37,869 bases of DNA from DASPXY01 sp038227745 (GCA_038227745.1 JBBRPS010000007.1:1-37869), one strand, 5' to 3'; shown: positions 24,055 to 31,722, counted from the stretch's first letter. Notes: generated by a model not told the origin, from the letters alone. Program-made: numbers and translations.

Positions 24055-25211
24055 GCAACTCGCGATCCTCGCATATTACCGCGGCAGCCGTCCCGCGCCC
24101 CGCGGGCGCCCCGGCCGCCCCGGAGACGGTCGAGCCCGTCGCTCCGTCCGGCGGCCTGGTGCAGTCCTGGGTCAACTTCTGGTTCTCGCCCACCGACCCG
24201 GTCGGCCTGCACGTGGTGCGCGTGCTGGCGGGACTGCTGTTCCTGGCCTGGCTGCTGCCGTTCGCCGGCGACGTCCAGGAGTTCTTCGGCCTGCAAAGTT
24301 GGTTCGACGTCCAGGCCTACCGCGACGTGGCCCGCGATCCCGACGGCTCGCCGGTGCCGATCGGCTGGTCGGTCCTCTATCTGATCGGCACGGACCCCGT
24401 CATGCTGACGACGGTGTACTGGCTGTCGATCCTCGTCCTGGTGCTGTTCACGCTGGGCCTGTGGACGCGGCCGACCTCGGTCCTGACGTGGGTCGTGGTC
24501 GCGTCGTTCCCGGCGAACCCGGCGATCGGCTTCGGCGGCGACGCGGTGCTGAACGTCCTGGCGTTCTACTTGATGGTCGGCTACGTGCTGCGCGGCCTCT
24601 GGAGCACCAACCTCACGACACTGGAGTGGGTCCTCGGCCCGAAGGGCACGTTCCTGTTCCGCGGCTGGCTGCCGGGCTCCCGGACCGACGCGCGGGCGGA
24701 GAGGCCGGTAAGCTACGCGGCCAACGTGGCGATGCGGCTGCTGCAGGTGCATTTCGCGATCGTGGTCCTGGTCAGCGGCCTGCACAAGCTGCAGTACGCC
24801 GACTGGTGGTCGGGCGTGGCGCTGTGGTATCCGCTGCACCCGCCGTTCGAGACGACGGCCCAGAGCATCCGCGCCGAGGCGGCCGCGGCGCAGAGCACGC
24901 TGTTCATGCTGAGCCTGGTGGGGTATCTGATCCTGGCCTGGCAGATCGGTTTCCCGGCGTTCGCGTGGCGGCAGCGCTGGCGGGTAGTGCTGCTCGGCGG
25001 TGCGGCCCTCGGCTGGCTCGGCCTGGCCTTCATCTACCACCAGCCGCTGATGGGGCCGGCCCTGATCGTCGGCTGCCTGAGCTACGTGACCGCGACGGAG
25101 TGGCTCGGCCTGGGCAATTGGCTGGCGCGCGCCCTGGGCGCCGGTGCCGAGTCCGCCGCCCGTCGCTCGGCCGCCCCGCGTGGCGCGGTCAAGGTTGGCT
25201 CGAAGTCGTAG
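24051..25211 (+). CDS. HTTM-like multi-pass membrane protein
   Basis: 386 residues. It has the layout of the HTTM domain (the membrane part of vitamin-K-dependent gamma-carboxylases): VGLHVVRVLAGLLFLAWLLP, an FFGLQSWFDVQ segment, PVMLTTVYWLSILVLVLFTL, then the GLWTRP turn and later LLQVHFAIVVLVSGLHKLQY followed by WW. About eight membrane helices. The carboxylase domain proper is absent. GTG start at 24051 overlaps the preceding stop. Role unknown; bacterial HTTM proteins are often next to small single-pass partners, as here. Confidence 0.75.
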   Translation: MSNSRSSHITAAAVPRPAGAPAAPETVEPVAPSGGLVQSWVNFWFSPTDPVGLHVVRVLAGLLFLAWLLPFAGDVQEFFGLQSWFDVQAYRDVARDPDGSPVPIGWSVLYLIGTDPVMLTTVYWLSILVLVLFTLGLWTRPTSVLTWVVVASFPANPAIGFGGDAVLNVLAFYLMVGYVLRGLWSTNLTTLEWVLGPKGTFLFRGWLPGSRTDARAERPVSYAANVAMRLLQVHFAIVVLVSGLHKLQYADWWSGVALWYPLHPPFETTAQSIRAEAAAAQSTLFMLSLVGYLILAWQIGFPAFAWRQRWRVVLLGGAALGWLGLAFIYHQPLMGPALIVGCLSYVTATEWLGLGNWLARALGAGAESAARRSAAPRGAVKVGSKS

Positions 25212-25223
25212 CGGCATTCGGGT

Positions 25224-25260
25224 GGCCGTGGCGACAAGCTGGCAGCTTGTCGCCACGGCC
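25224..25260. terminator. 17-base perfect hairpin after the HTTM gene
   Basis: Bases 25224-25240 (GGCCGTGGCGACAAGCT) pair perfectly with 25244-25260 around GGC. It begins 13 bases after the HTTM stop codon and lies 30 bases before the next start. No T run follows. It may be a terminator or a palindromic repeat. Confidence 0.75.
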
Positions 25261-25289
25261 GAACGCCAATTCGCGTGGAGACAACTCTG

Positions 25290-26411
25290 ATGCGCACCAA
25301 GAATCTCAGCTGGCTCCTCCCCGGCGCGGCCATCCTCTGCCTGAGCTGCGCCCCCGGTCAGGATCACGTCCCCGACCCGGAGCCGAAAGATACGAAAATC
25401 ACCGACATCGTCCCGATCGACATCAAAGCATCGAACGGCATGGAGGCCCTCCGGGGCCGCGTCGAAGCGGCCATCGCCCACGTCAAGCAGCGCGACCTGC
25501 TGATCGACAACAGTTTCTGGACCATCTTCCACGGCATCCTCGGCATGGGGCTGGAGACGACGCTGAAAGATCCCGGCACCGGCAAGCAGGTCAACGCCAT
25601 CGAGTACATCCGCAAGGGCGGCCCGGTCCGCGGCATGAAATTCATTCGCACCGAGGACGGCCTCGACGTGCAGATCGGCCCGCAGTTCGAGGGCCAGGGC
25701 CACCAGGACCAGTTCGTCGCCGAGATGGTTCAGTGGGGCCTGCCGCCCGACGCGGAGTTCACCGTCGATGGCCGCAAGCACGTCTTCGCCGACTTCTTCC
25801 GCTTCAGCAGGCTGCGGGCGAGCGTGACGAAGAATCAGGAGCTGAGCTGGGCGGTCATCATCGTCGGCCAGCAGTATGGCCTGGACCACGAGTGGACGAA
25901 CACGTTCGGCGAGAAGATCCGCATGGCGGACGTGCTGAAGTACGAGGCGGAGCAGCCGATCGACAACGCCGCCTGCGGCGGCACGCACCGCCTGTTCGGC
26001 ATGACGTGGGTCTACAACATGCACCTGCGCCGCGGCGGCCACGTGACCGGCGTGTGGAAGCAGGTCGCCGACCGTCTCGCCGAGCAAAAGGCGCGGGCGA
26101 AGAAGCACCAGAACCCCGACGGCTCGTTCTCGACGAAGTACCTCGACGGCCCGGAGCACAGCAAGGACGCGGAGAAGCGAATCGGGACGACGGGGCACGT
26201 GCTGGAGTGGCTGTCGCTGTACTTGAGTGATGCCGAGCTGCGCGAGCCGTGGATGCAGGAGGCGGCCAACGCGCTGGCGCTAATGATCCTGCAGAACCAA
26301 CGGCGCGGCATCGAGAGCGGCGCCCTGTACCACGCCACGCACGGCATGAACATTTACCACGCCCGTGTCTTCGGCGGCAAGGGCCAGTCGCACATCCCGC
26401 TGCCGCCGTGA
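25290..26411 (+). CDS. Exported helical protein of unknown function
   Basis: 373 residues. The N-terminus (MRTKNLSWLLPGAAILCLSC) is a signal peptide; the cysteine at its end is not a good lipobox. The body has repeated helical blocks with GxxG or W motifs (WTIFHGILGMG, GHQDQFVAEMVQWGL, LFGMTWVYNMHLRRGGHVTG, TTGHVLEWLSLYLSDAELRE), which suggests an alpha/alpha barrel of the terpenoid-cyclase or lyase kind. That is an impression of fold, not a family match. The ATG at 25290 has GGAG nine bases upstream; a GTG at 25275 is an alternative. Confidence 0.6.
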   Translation: MRTKNLSWLLPGAAILCLSCAPGQDHVPDPEPKDTKITDIVPIDIKASNGMEALRGRVEAAIAHVKQRDLLIDNSFWTIFHGILGMGLETTLKDPGTGKQVNAIEYIRKGGPVRGMKFIRTEDGLDVQIGPQFEGQGHQDQFVAEMVQWGLPPDAEFTVDGRKHVFADFFRFSRLRASVTKNQELSWAVIIVGQQYGLDHEWTNTFGEKIRMADVLKYEAEQPIDNAACGGTHRLFGMTWVYNMHLRRGGHVTGVWKQVADRLAEQKARAKKHQNPDGSFSTKYLDGPEHSKDAEKRIGTTGHVLEWLSLYLSDAELREPWMQEAANALALMILQNQRRGIESGALYHATHGMNIYHARVFGGKGQSHIPLPP

Positions 26412-26442
26412 GGCCAGGACTGAGGGGCAGGGGACGGGGGAC

Positions 26443-26478
26443 AGAAAGCCCACGGGTTGCAACCCGTGGGCTTTCTGC
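26443..26478. terminator. 36-base perfect palindrome after the helical protein gene
   Basis: CAGAAAGCCCACGGGTT (26443-26459), then GC, then its exact reverse complement. It lies 32 bases after a stop codon. The right arm ends in CTTTCTG, so the T-rich side fits a terminator for the plus-strand gene. A dispersed palindromic element is the alternative. Confidence 0.8.
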
Positions 26479-26564
26479 TGTAAGATTCACCTGTCCGCCC
26501 TGTCGGGGTGGCCGGGCCCGTGCCCTCCGGCCTGACCCCAGGGGCAAGTTCAAGGAGTGCGACC

Positions 26565-27020
26565 ATGACGCGATGGCTGGGGCTTACCGGGCTGTTGGCC
26601 GCTCTGCTGCTCGTGGGGAGTGGCTCCGCGGCGGACGACAACGATCCGCCGAAGCCCGCGAAAAAGACGAATGACCTCGAAGAACTCTTCAAGAAGCTCG
26701 ACGCGAACGGCGACGGCAAACTCTCCCTCGAAGAGTTCAAGAAACTCGAGCAGTTCTACAAGCCGCGGCGGCAGTTCGGCGGGGGCGGCTTCCAGTTCGG
26801 CCAGGGTGGTCTCAACCCCGAGAAGCTGAAGAAGCTGCTGGAAGGGTTCGGCGGCGGGGGCGGCTTCGACCCCGAGACGCTGAAGAAACTGCTAGACCGC
26901 TTCGGCGGGGCCGGCGGCTTCGACTTCGACCCCGACATGCTCAAGGGACTGTTCGACCAGTTCGGTCAGCCCGGCAAGAAGGGGGCCAAGAAGGCCCCCG
27001 AGAAGAAGGACGTCGATTGA
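26565..27020 (+). CDS. Exported EF-hand protein
   Basis: 151 residues: signal peptide (MTRWLGLTGLLAALLLVGSG), then one complete EF-hand loop D46-A-N48-G-D50-G-K52-L-S-L-E-E57 flanked by helices. Then come Gly/Phe-rich repeats (FGGGGFQFGQGGL, LKKLLEGFGGGGGFD, LKKLLDRFGGAGGFD) and a Lys-rich tail. The loop has every calcium ligand. The repeats of LKKLL-x-x-FGG suggest self-association. The ATG at 26565 has GGAG eight bases upstream. Probably an extracytoplasmic calcium-binding protein. Confidence 0.8.
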   Translation: MTRWLGLTGLLAALLLVGSGSAADDNDPPKPAKKTNDLEELFKKLDANGDGKLSLEEFKKLEQFYKPRRQFGGGGFQFGQGGLNPEKLKKLLEGFGGGGGFDPETLKKLLDRFGGAGGFDFDPDMLKGLFDQFGQPGKKGAKKAPEKKDVD

Positions 27021-27029
27021 GCCGTTTCC

Positions 27030-27067
27030 CCGCGGTTCGCCGAACCACGTGGTTCGGCGAACCGCGG
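27030..27067. terminator. 38-base perfect palindrome between convergent genes
   Basis: Every base from 27030 to 27067 pairs with its mirror position, centred on CG at 27048-27049; arms read CCGCGGTTCGCCGAACCA. It lies ten bases after the EF-hand stop and seven bases before the end of the convergent oxidoreductase gene, so it is well placed as a shared terminator. Confidence 0.85.
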
Positions 27068-27074
27068 CGATCTC

Positions 27075-28100
27075 TCACCCCACCTCCACGGCGCGCCCAC
27101 TGCGCACCGACTCGCACTCCTTGTGACACAACACCAGGGCATCGCGCGCCAATTTGCCGCTGAGCAGGTCGGGTTCCTTGCCGGACGTGACGCCGTCCAC
27201 CGCCGCCTGGATCTCCAGCGTGAACGCCGTCGTCGCGTCGCCGCCGCCCGGCAACTGCGGCTGCTCGGCCTTGCCGTCGGCGGTCAGCACCGTCAGCGGC
27301 GCCGTGCCGGACTCGTAGACCAGCGTCGCCTTCTCCAGGTAGATCTCGTAACCGTGAACGAACGGCCGGCCCTGCTGCGCCACCGCGCCGCTCGAACAGG
27401 ACACGGCGGGGCCGCCGGCGCCGTAGAGATACTGAGTGGTCAGGTACTGCACGGCACCGTTCTCCTCGACGCCCGAGGAGAAGACGCGGCGCGGCACGCC
27501 GCAGACCAGGCCGATGAAGTGGGTGTCGTGGATGTGTAGGTCCACGGCGGGGCCGCCCGTCTTGCTGGCGTCGCCGATCGCCGCCGACCAGTTGGGGCGT
27601 GAGATGACGCGCTTGAAGTGGCCGCCGAGCACGCGGCCGTAACGGCCGCCGCGGATGGCCTCGGCGGCGTGGGCGAATTCGGGGAAGAACGGCAGCACGT
27701 GCGCGACCATGAGCAACTTCTTCGCCTGGGCGGCGGCCTGGAGCATGGCGTCGGCCGCGCGCGGATCGAGGGCGATGGCCTTCTCGACGAGGACGTGCTT
27801 GCCGGCCCGGAGCGCCGCGCGGGCCGTCTCGGGATGGAGGTGCGTCGGGTTGCAGACGTCCACGAGGTCGATGTCGGGGTCGGCGAGGAGGGCGTCGAGG
27901 CGGTCGTACTTCTTGACGCCGGACAGGTCCATCATTTCGCCGCGCGGCCCGAAGTTGCCCTGGAGGTCGCGCCAGTCGCCGGCCAGCTTCTTCGCATCGC
28001 GGCTGCAGATTGCGGCCACGCGCGCCCCCTTGAGGTTGCGTGCCGCGAGGTAATGGATCATGCCCATGAAGCCAATTCCGACCAATCCAATCCTGACCAT
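27075..28100 (-). CDS. Gfo/Idh/MocA family oxidoreductase
   Basis: 341 residues. The N-terminal Rossmann fold has G8-I-G10-F-M-G13 (GxGxxG), the family's E106-K107 in HVLVEKAIA for nicotinamide and catalysis, and H191-D192 in DLHIHDTHF in the second domain, with GGPAVD just before. It should use NAD(P) to oxidise or reduce a sugar or cyclitol in the cytoplasm; the substrate is not visible. The ATG at 28100 has AGGAG eight bases upstream. The A+T-rich bases 28110-28260, with short tandem repeats (TTCCACAGA at 28136-28153 and a 13-base repeat at 28191-28216), probably hold its promoter. Confidence 0.88.
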   Translation of the reverse strand: MVRIGLVGIGFMGMIHYLAARNLKGARVAAICSRDAKKLAGDWRDLQGNFGPRGEMMDLSGVKKYDRLDALLADPDIDLVDVCNPTHLHPETARAALRAGKHVLVEKAIALDPRAADAMLQAAAQAKKLLMVAHVLPFFPEFAHAAEAIRGGRYGRVLGGHFKRVISRPNWSAAIGDASKTGGPAVDLHIHDTHFIGLVCGVPRRVFSSGVEENGAVQYLTTQYLYGAGGPAVSCSSGAVAQQGRPFVHGYEIYLEKATLVYESGTAPLTVLTADGKAEQPQLPGGGDATTAFTLEIQAAVDGVTSGKEPDLLSGKLARDALVLCHKECESVRSGRAVEVG

Positions 28101-28190
28101 TGCCGTATCTCCTAGCAATTGTTCGCTTTGTGATTTTCCACAGATTCCACAGATCGCATGAATTCGGGCCGTTTTTGGCGGTTTTCAGGC

Positions 28191-28216
28191 CATTCTTCCA
28201 CGTCATTCTTCCACGT
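28191..28216 (+). repeat. 13-base perfect tandem repeat
   Basis: CATTCTTCCACGT occurs twice without a gap (28191-28203 and 28204-28216). It lies in the A+T-rich border between the oxidoreductase gene and the island, close to a second tandem repeat (TTCCACAGA, 28136-28153). Confidence 0.85.
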
Positions 28217-28281
28217 TCGGGCCACTCGTTTCTGCGTCTACCGGACCGAAAAAACGCTGTTCTGAGGGTATTATGCGAGTT

Positions 28282-28297
28282 CGGGGCGCCCCTGACA
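28282..28297 (+). repeat. Weak left-edge copy of the island's 16-base repeat
   Basis: CGGGGCGCCCCTGACA matches the consensus TGAYGCGCCCCCGACA at 12 of 16 positions, in the same orientation as the other copies. The bases around it are palindromic in two ways: GGGGCGCCCC, and CCTGAC-AG-GTCAGG (28291-28304). It overlaps the end of the frameshifted minus-strand gene and may serve as its terminator. Confidence 0.4.
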
Positions 28298-28299
28298 GG

Positions 28300-28774
28300 T
28301 CAGGCGGCCTTGCCGAAGTGCTCGGCCATGAAGACCTTCATCTCCTGGCCGACCCTGAGCCGCCGCCTGTCGGCGAGCCTGAAGCACTGATCGGGGTCGA
28401 TCCCCCAGCGCGAGGAAGTTGAAGTCGAACAGGGTCTGGTCGCCGTCCCAGACCGTCGAGTGCTCGTCGCTGGTCATGATGCGCCACGCCCGGTCGGGCT
28501 CGACCAGCTGGGCCAGCCGGAGGTTGAAGTTGACCAGCCAGTGGCAGGCGGAGTGCTTAACATAGAGCCAGAAGCGCGGCTCTGGCCCGTGGTGCCCGCA
28601 CCACCAGTCGCACGACTCGAACTCGCGCGGGAACTGGCCGTGGGTGAAGGGCTGGCGCCAACGGCCGAAGGTGAACTTGTTGAAGTCGCGGACAAGGACA
28701 GAGTTCAGCTTCCCGTCGTCGAGGTGAGTGGCGATCCGCCGGGTCCAGTGCCGTTGCAGGTCGTAGTAGCGCAT
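28300..28774 (-). pseudogene. Hypothetical protein gene broken by one base
   Basis: The ATG at 28774 opens MRYYDLQRHWTRRIATHLDD and continues through WDGDQTLFDFNFLALG. Skipping one C of the run at 28402-28406 joins this to IDPDQCFRLADRRRLRVGQE and MKVFMAEHFGKAA, which ends at TGA (28300). The joined product is 157 residues, and the join is exact, so this is one gene with a one-base insertion, real or from sequencing. The protein is Trp/Phe/Arg-rich and soluble. I do not recognise the family. It points away from the sigma/ParB/SNF2 series. Confidence 0.75.
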
Positions 28775-28908
28775 GGGGCGAGGATGCCCCGGCAGCGGGC
28801 GGCTGTCAAGCACCCCGTCAACCCCCACCACTCGTCCTCGCCGCCCTTCACGAGGTAGCCGGCGAAGCGCTCCTCGATGGGCTGCCTTTTCGGTCCTGGC
28901 ATTGGCAC
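28775..28908 (-). pseudogene. Possible N-terminal scrap of an HNH endonuclease
   Basis: A minus-strand frame from ATG 28902 reads PIEERFAGYLVKGGEDEWWG then LTGCL. This resembles the start of short HNH endonucleases ('erFw.kv.k...e.CWlWtG'), with the usual Cys before the first Trp replaced by Trp. Homology stops there, where the next gene's start begins. The HNH core is absent, so it would be inactive. The match is short and I give it low confidence. Confidence 0.25.
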
Positions 28909-29073
28909 CTCTTTCCTTACATTTTACGGGAAGATGCAGGGAACTGTAGTCGATCAGGTTCCCCTGCCGCGTCGTGGTCCGGGGGTGCTTGGCGCCGCAA
29001 CGGCGCACGACCCATCCGCCTCGACAACTTACGTCCTTACCTTCCCCATCAGCCCATTCCCATCCCCCGCCGC

Positions 29074-29379
29074 TGACGCGCCCGCGACAGTGCCAACGGT
29101 GGTCTGTCCCGTTCCACCGTCCAACCCACCCCGGCAACTTTTTCCACTTTTGCCTGATGCGCCCCCGACATTCCCGTGGGCGGTGCGCTTCTCCTGACTT
29201 TTCCTGCTGATCGCGGTGACGCGCCCCCGACATCGGGCTGGACCGGCCCGTGCGCCCGACCGCCACGGCCAGAAAAACCGGCCGAGCCTGATGCGCCCCC
29301 GACGAGGGGGTGACGGCAAAGGCGGCGGCGGACAGGACGGTCGGACGATTTTTTCCGGCTAACTGAGGCGCCTCCGACA
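29074..29379 (+). repeat. Array of five 16-base repeats (TGAYGCGCCCCCGACA) before the sigma-like gene
   Basis: Copies start at 29074, 29155, 29217, 29289 and 29364 (steps 81, 62, 72, 75). The third is TGACGCGCCCCCGACA and the others differ at one to three positions; the first has one G in the C run and the fifth reads TGAGGCGCCTCCGACA. The bases between copies are unrelated. Several copies pair with bases just downstream: CCCCC/GGGGG in copy 4 (29296-29310), CCCG/CGGG in copy 3, CGCCC/GGGCG in copy 2, and GCGCCTC/GAGGCGC in copy 5. The region 28909-29424 has no gene I can support other than this array. Confidence 0.85.
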
Positions 29380-29391
29380 GAAGGGAAACGA

Positions 29392-29407
29392 GGCGCGAAG
29401 TCGCGCC
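29392..29407 (+). promoter_or_regulatory. Hairpin just before the sigma-like gene, overlapping the repeat 5 stem
   Basis: GGCGCG (29392-29397) and CGCGCC (29402-29407) form a perfect stem with an AAGT loop, 18 bases before the start codon. Bases 29392-29396 are also the 3' arm of the stem formed by repeat copy 5 (29368-29374 with 29390-29396). Only one of the two stems can form at a time, the layout of a two-state leader. Confidence 0.5.
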
Positions 29408-29424
29408 GGCGAATCGAGGTGGAG

Positions 29425-30162
29425 ATGAGCATCAGTGACACACCCACGACAGACGACGGGGACGCCCGCGACCCGCCCGAACGCGAGCAGTTGCTCCGCC
29501 AGGCCGCGGAAGCGGCCGTGGCCGGCGACGAGTACGCCACGCTGAACGCGATCCAGCAGAGCGAGGTCTTCGACGGCTTCGTCCGCCGGCTCGGCGACCG
29601 CTGGCCGTCGCTGCACGAGACCGACCTGTCGGCGCTGCTCTGGAGCGAGGTGGTGGACGCCTTTTACGAGGCGGCCCGCAAGGGCGAGCAGTTCAAGAAC
29701 CACGCGGCGTGGCTGTGGCGGGTGGCGTGGCTCAAGACCATCGATCTGCACAAGGAGCGCAGCCGCGCGCTGGGCGTCGGCAGCGTGGACGTCGCGGCCC
29801 CGGTCGAGCGGGAAACGGTTCCCTGGGACGATGGCGAGGAGCGGCGCGCGGAGCGCGTCCGCAAGGCGATCCAGTTGGCTTTGCAGTTGCTGCCCAAGCT
29901 GGGCGAGGCGAACGTCCAGCGGGTGATGCGCTACATCTTCGAGGCCTACGGCGCTGGCCGGTGGGAAGTCACGAACGAGGAGATCGCCGAGGCGCTCGGC
30001 ATGACAGGCGCCACGGTCCGGCTGTGGCGGTCCAGGGGCTTCAACCGGCTCATCCGCGAGGCGAAGCTGGAACGGGCAGTGAACCCCGACTTCGACCTGG
30101 CGCAGTTCGAGGAAGAGGCCGACCAAGCGGACCATGATGCGGAAAACGGCGACGAGGGCTGA
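29425..30162 (+). CDS. Sigma-70-like (ECF-type) DNA-binding protein
   Basis: 245 residues. Residues ~45-116 match sigma region 2: LLWSEVVDAFYEAARKGEQF then HAAWLWRVAWLKTIDLHKER, the 'W.....a.n...D..R...R' pattern of core-binding and -10 recognition helices. Residues ~144-215 match region 4 with the helix-turn-helix VTNEEIAEALGMTGATVRLW. An acidic tail follows. It would direct RNA polymerase to special promoters or act as a DNA-binding regulator. No anti-sigma gene is adjacent. The ATG at 29425 has GAGG five bases upstream; a GTG at 29419 is an alternative. Its TGA stop is the first three bases of repeat copy 6. The five upstream repeats are obvious candidate targets. Confidence 0.75.
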   Translation: MSISDTPTTDDGDARDPPEREQLLRQAAEAAVAGDEYATLNAIQQSEVFDGFVRRLGDRWPSLHETDLSALLWSEVVDAFYEAARKGEQFKNHAAWLWRVAWLKTIDLHKERSRALGVGSVDVAAPVERETVPWDDGEERRAERVRKAIQLALQLLPKLGEANVQRVMRYIFEAYGAGRWEVTNEEIAEALGMTGATVRLWRSRGFNRLIREAKLERAVNPDFDLAQFEEEADQADHDAENGDEG

Positions 30163-30175
30163 CGCGCCCCAGACA
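30160..30175 (+). repeat. Repeat copy 6 at the sigma/ParB gene junction
   Basis: TGACGCGCCCCAGACA; its TGA is the stop codon of the sigma-like gene. CCCC (30167-30170) can pair with GGGG (30181-30184), which is part of the GGGGAGG ribosome binding site of the next gene, so folding would hide that site. Confidence 0.85.
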
Positions 30176-30195
30176 ACTCCGGGGAGGAACACGAA

Positions 30196-31722
30196 ATGAC
30201 CGAGAAGAGCAACACCGTGAAGGACGATTTCGAGGCGCTTATCGTCGCCGCCCACAAGATCTCTGCCGACGTCGGCGATGAGGTGGAAAGAGCGCTGAAG
30301 CGTGGCCGCGAGCAACCGCTCAGCACCGAGGAAGCGACGCAGATCCTGACCAAAGTGATCAGGCTGCTCCGGGTCAAGGCCGCCCGCAAGGGCGACAAGG
30401 CCGCGGCAAAGTCTCTGGCCGGGAACATCGAAACCTTGGTCAGCCAGATGGTGTCCGCCCGGGAGCGCCTGCGCGGTCCTGCGGCCGCCCGGAACGGGCG
30501 GAAGCCGAAGCTGGAGCTGGTCGGCCGGGGCGGGATCGAACCCGGGCCGGTCAACCCGCGGCCCTGCTTCCACGGCCGCGAGATCCCGGTAAACGGGGGG
30601 TTCGTCAAGACGATTGACCTCAAGCAATGGGACCACAACGAGCGGTTGGAGATCCACTTGGGGCAGTTCCGCCAGCAGAACAAGCGCGACCCGTCCCCGC
30701 AGGAGGTGCTCGACATCATGTTGAGCAAGATGGTCCTGCCGGGCGTGTCGGAGGCGGACCAGTTCCAGATCGCATCGCTGGCCCGCAGCATCGCGGTCAA
30801 CGGCGTCAGGAAGCCGCCGATTATCGATATCGACGGGACGCCGCTCGACGGCAACCGCCGGATCGCGGCTTGCTACTACATCCTGGCCAGCGACGAGTTC
30901 GACACCGCGGCGAAGAAGCGGGCCGAGTACATCTACGTCTGGCAGCTCACCGAGCACGCCTCCGACCCGGAGCGCGCGGCGGTCGTCGTCTCGCTCAACT
31001 TCGAGTCCGACTGTAAGGTCGATTGGCCGGAGTACGTCAAGGCCCGCAAGGTCCACGAGGAGTGGCAGGGGATGCTGGCGTTGGAGCCGCGCGACCCCAC
31101 TCCGCAGCGGCAGGCCCAGATGAAGCGGGAGCTGTCGAAGCAGTTCGCGCTGGGGCCGGACACGACGGTGGTCAACCGCTACCTGAAGATGGTCGATTGG
31201 GCCACCGCTTTCGAGGATTACCACGTCAACACCCGTGGCAAGAACGTGTACGAGGCCCGGCACCGGACCAGCCGTTACTTCCAGTATTTCGACGAGCTGG
31301 CCAAGGGGGCCACGACCGAAGGCGTCGCTCACGCGCTCAGGCAGGACGAGGGATTCAAGCACACCGTCTTCGATCTGCTGTACGACGGCAAGTTCCAGAA
31401 CTGGCGGCAGATCCGCGAGCTGAAGCTGATCCACGACAACTCCGAGGCCCGCGACGCGCTGGCCAAGGCCCGCACTGAGCCTGACCTGGAGTTGGCCGAG
31501 GATCACCTGGAAAACGCCATGACGATCGCCCGCACCCGCAAGGCGGAGCTGCGGGAGGTCGGGGCCAACACCCGCATCGAGTCGTTCGTCGAGTGGCTGG
31601 AGGAGTTGCCGGTCCGGGCGTTCCGTGACCGAATCACGAAGGACAACCTCAATCGGCTGCGGAAGGCGTTCCGTCTGGTTGACGGGCACGCGAAGTCCAT
31701 CCTTGAAGAATCCGAAGCGTAA
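30196..31722 (+). CDS. ParB-like nuclease/CTPase-domain protein
   Basis: 508 residues. Residues ~185-250 hold a ParB/Srx-type domain: FQIASLARSIAVNGVRKPPI, then IDIDGTPLDGNRRIAACYY with D218-G-N-R-R222, the 'DGnRR' motif that in ParB-like proteins binds a nucleotide. The N-terminal 100 residues are helical and Lys-rich. The C-terminal half is helical with QFALGPDTTVVNRYLKMVDW, a possible helix-turn-helix, and then long helices. It is longer than chromosomal ParB and lacks its usual arrangement. The ATG at 30196 has GGAGG eight bases upstream. The stop codon overlaps the next gene's ribosome binding site. Likely a DNA-bound factor of the island module. Confidence 0.75.
   Translation: MTEKSNTVKDDFEALIVAAHKISADVGDEVERALKRGREQPLSTEEATQILTKVIRLLRVKAARKGDKAAAKSLAGNIETLVSQMVSARERLRGPAAARNGRKPKLELVGRGGIEPGPVNPRPCFHGREIPVNGGFVKTIDLKQWDHNERLEIHLGQFRQQNKRDPSPQEVLDIMLSKMVLPGVSEADQFQIASLARSIAVNGVRKPPIIDIDGTPLDGNRRIAACYYILASDEFDTAAKKRAEYIYVWQLTEHASDPERAAVVVSLNFESDCKVDWPEYVKARKVHEEWQGMLALEPRDPTPQRQAQMKRELSKQFALGPDTTVVNRYLKMVDWATAFEDYHVNTRGKNVYEARHRTSRYFQYFDELAKGATTEGVAHALRQDEGFKHTVFDLLYDGKFQNWRQIRELKLIHDNSEARDALAKARTEPDLELAEDHLENAMTIARTRKAELREVGANTRIESFVEWLEELPVRAFRDRITKDNLNRLRKAFRLVDGHAKSILEESEA

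Noticed and set aside
29074..29379. CRISPR array
   Set aside because: The repeats are 16 bases and degenerate, the spacers vary from 46 to 65 bases, the same repeat recurs between genes far away, and no cas gene is present.
30160..30162. Readthrough of the TGA in the repeat as selenocysteine
   Set aside because: The frame after this TGA soon loses coding character, and a normal start with a ribosome binding site follows at 30196.
30528..30585. A tRNA-like stretch (GGTTCGATCC and a CCGGCCGACCA end) on the minus strand inside the ParB-like gene
   Set aside because: The T stem does not pair beyond two bases, there is no D arm, and U33 is missing. The ParB-like frame continues normally through it.
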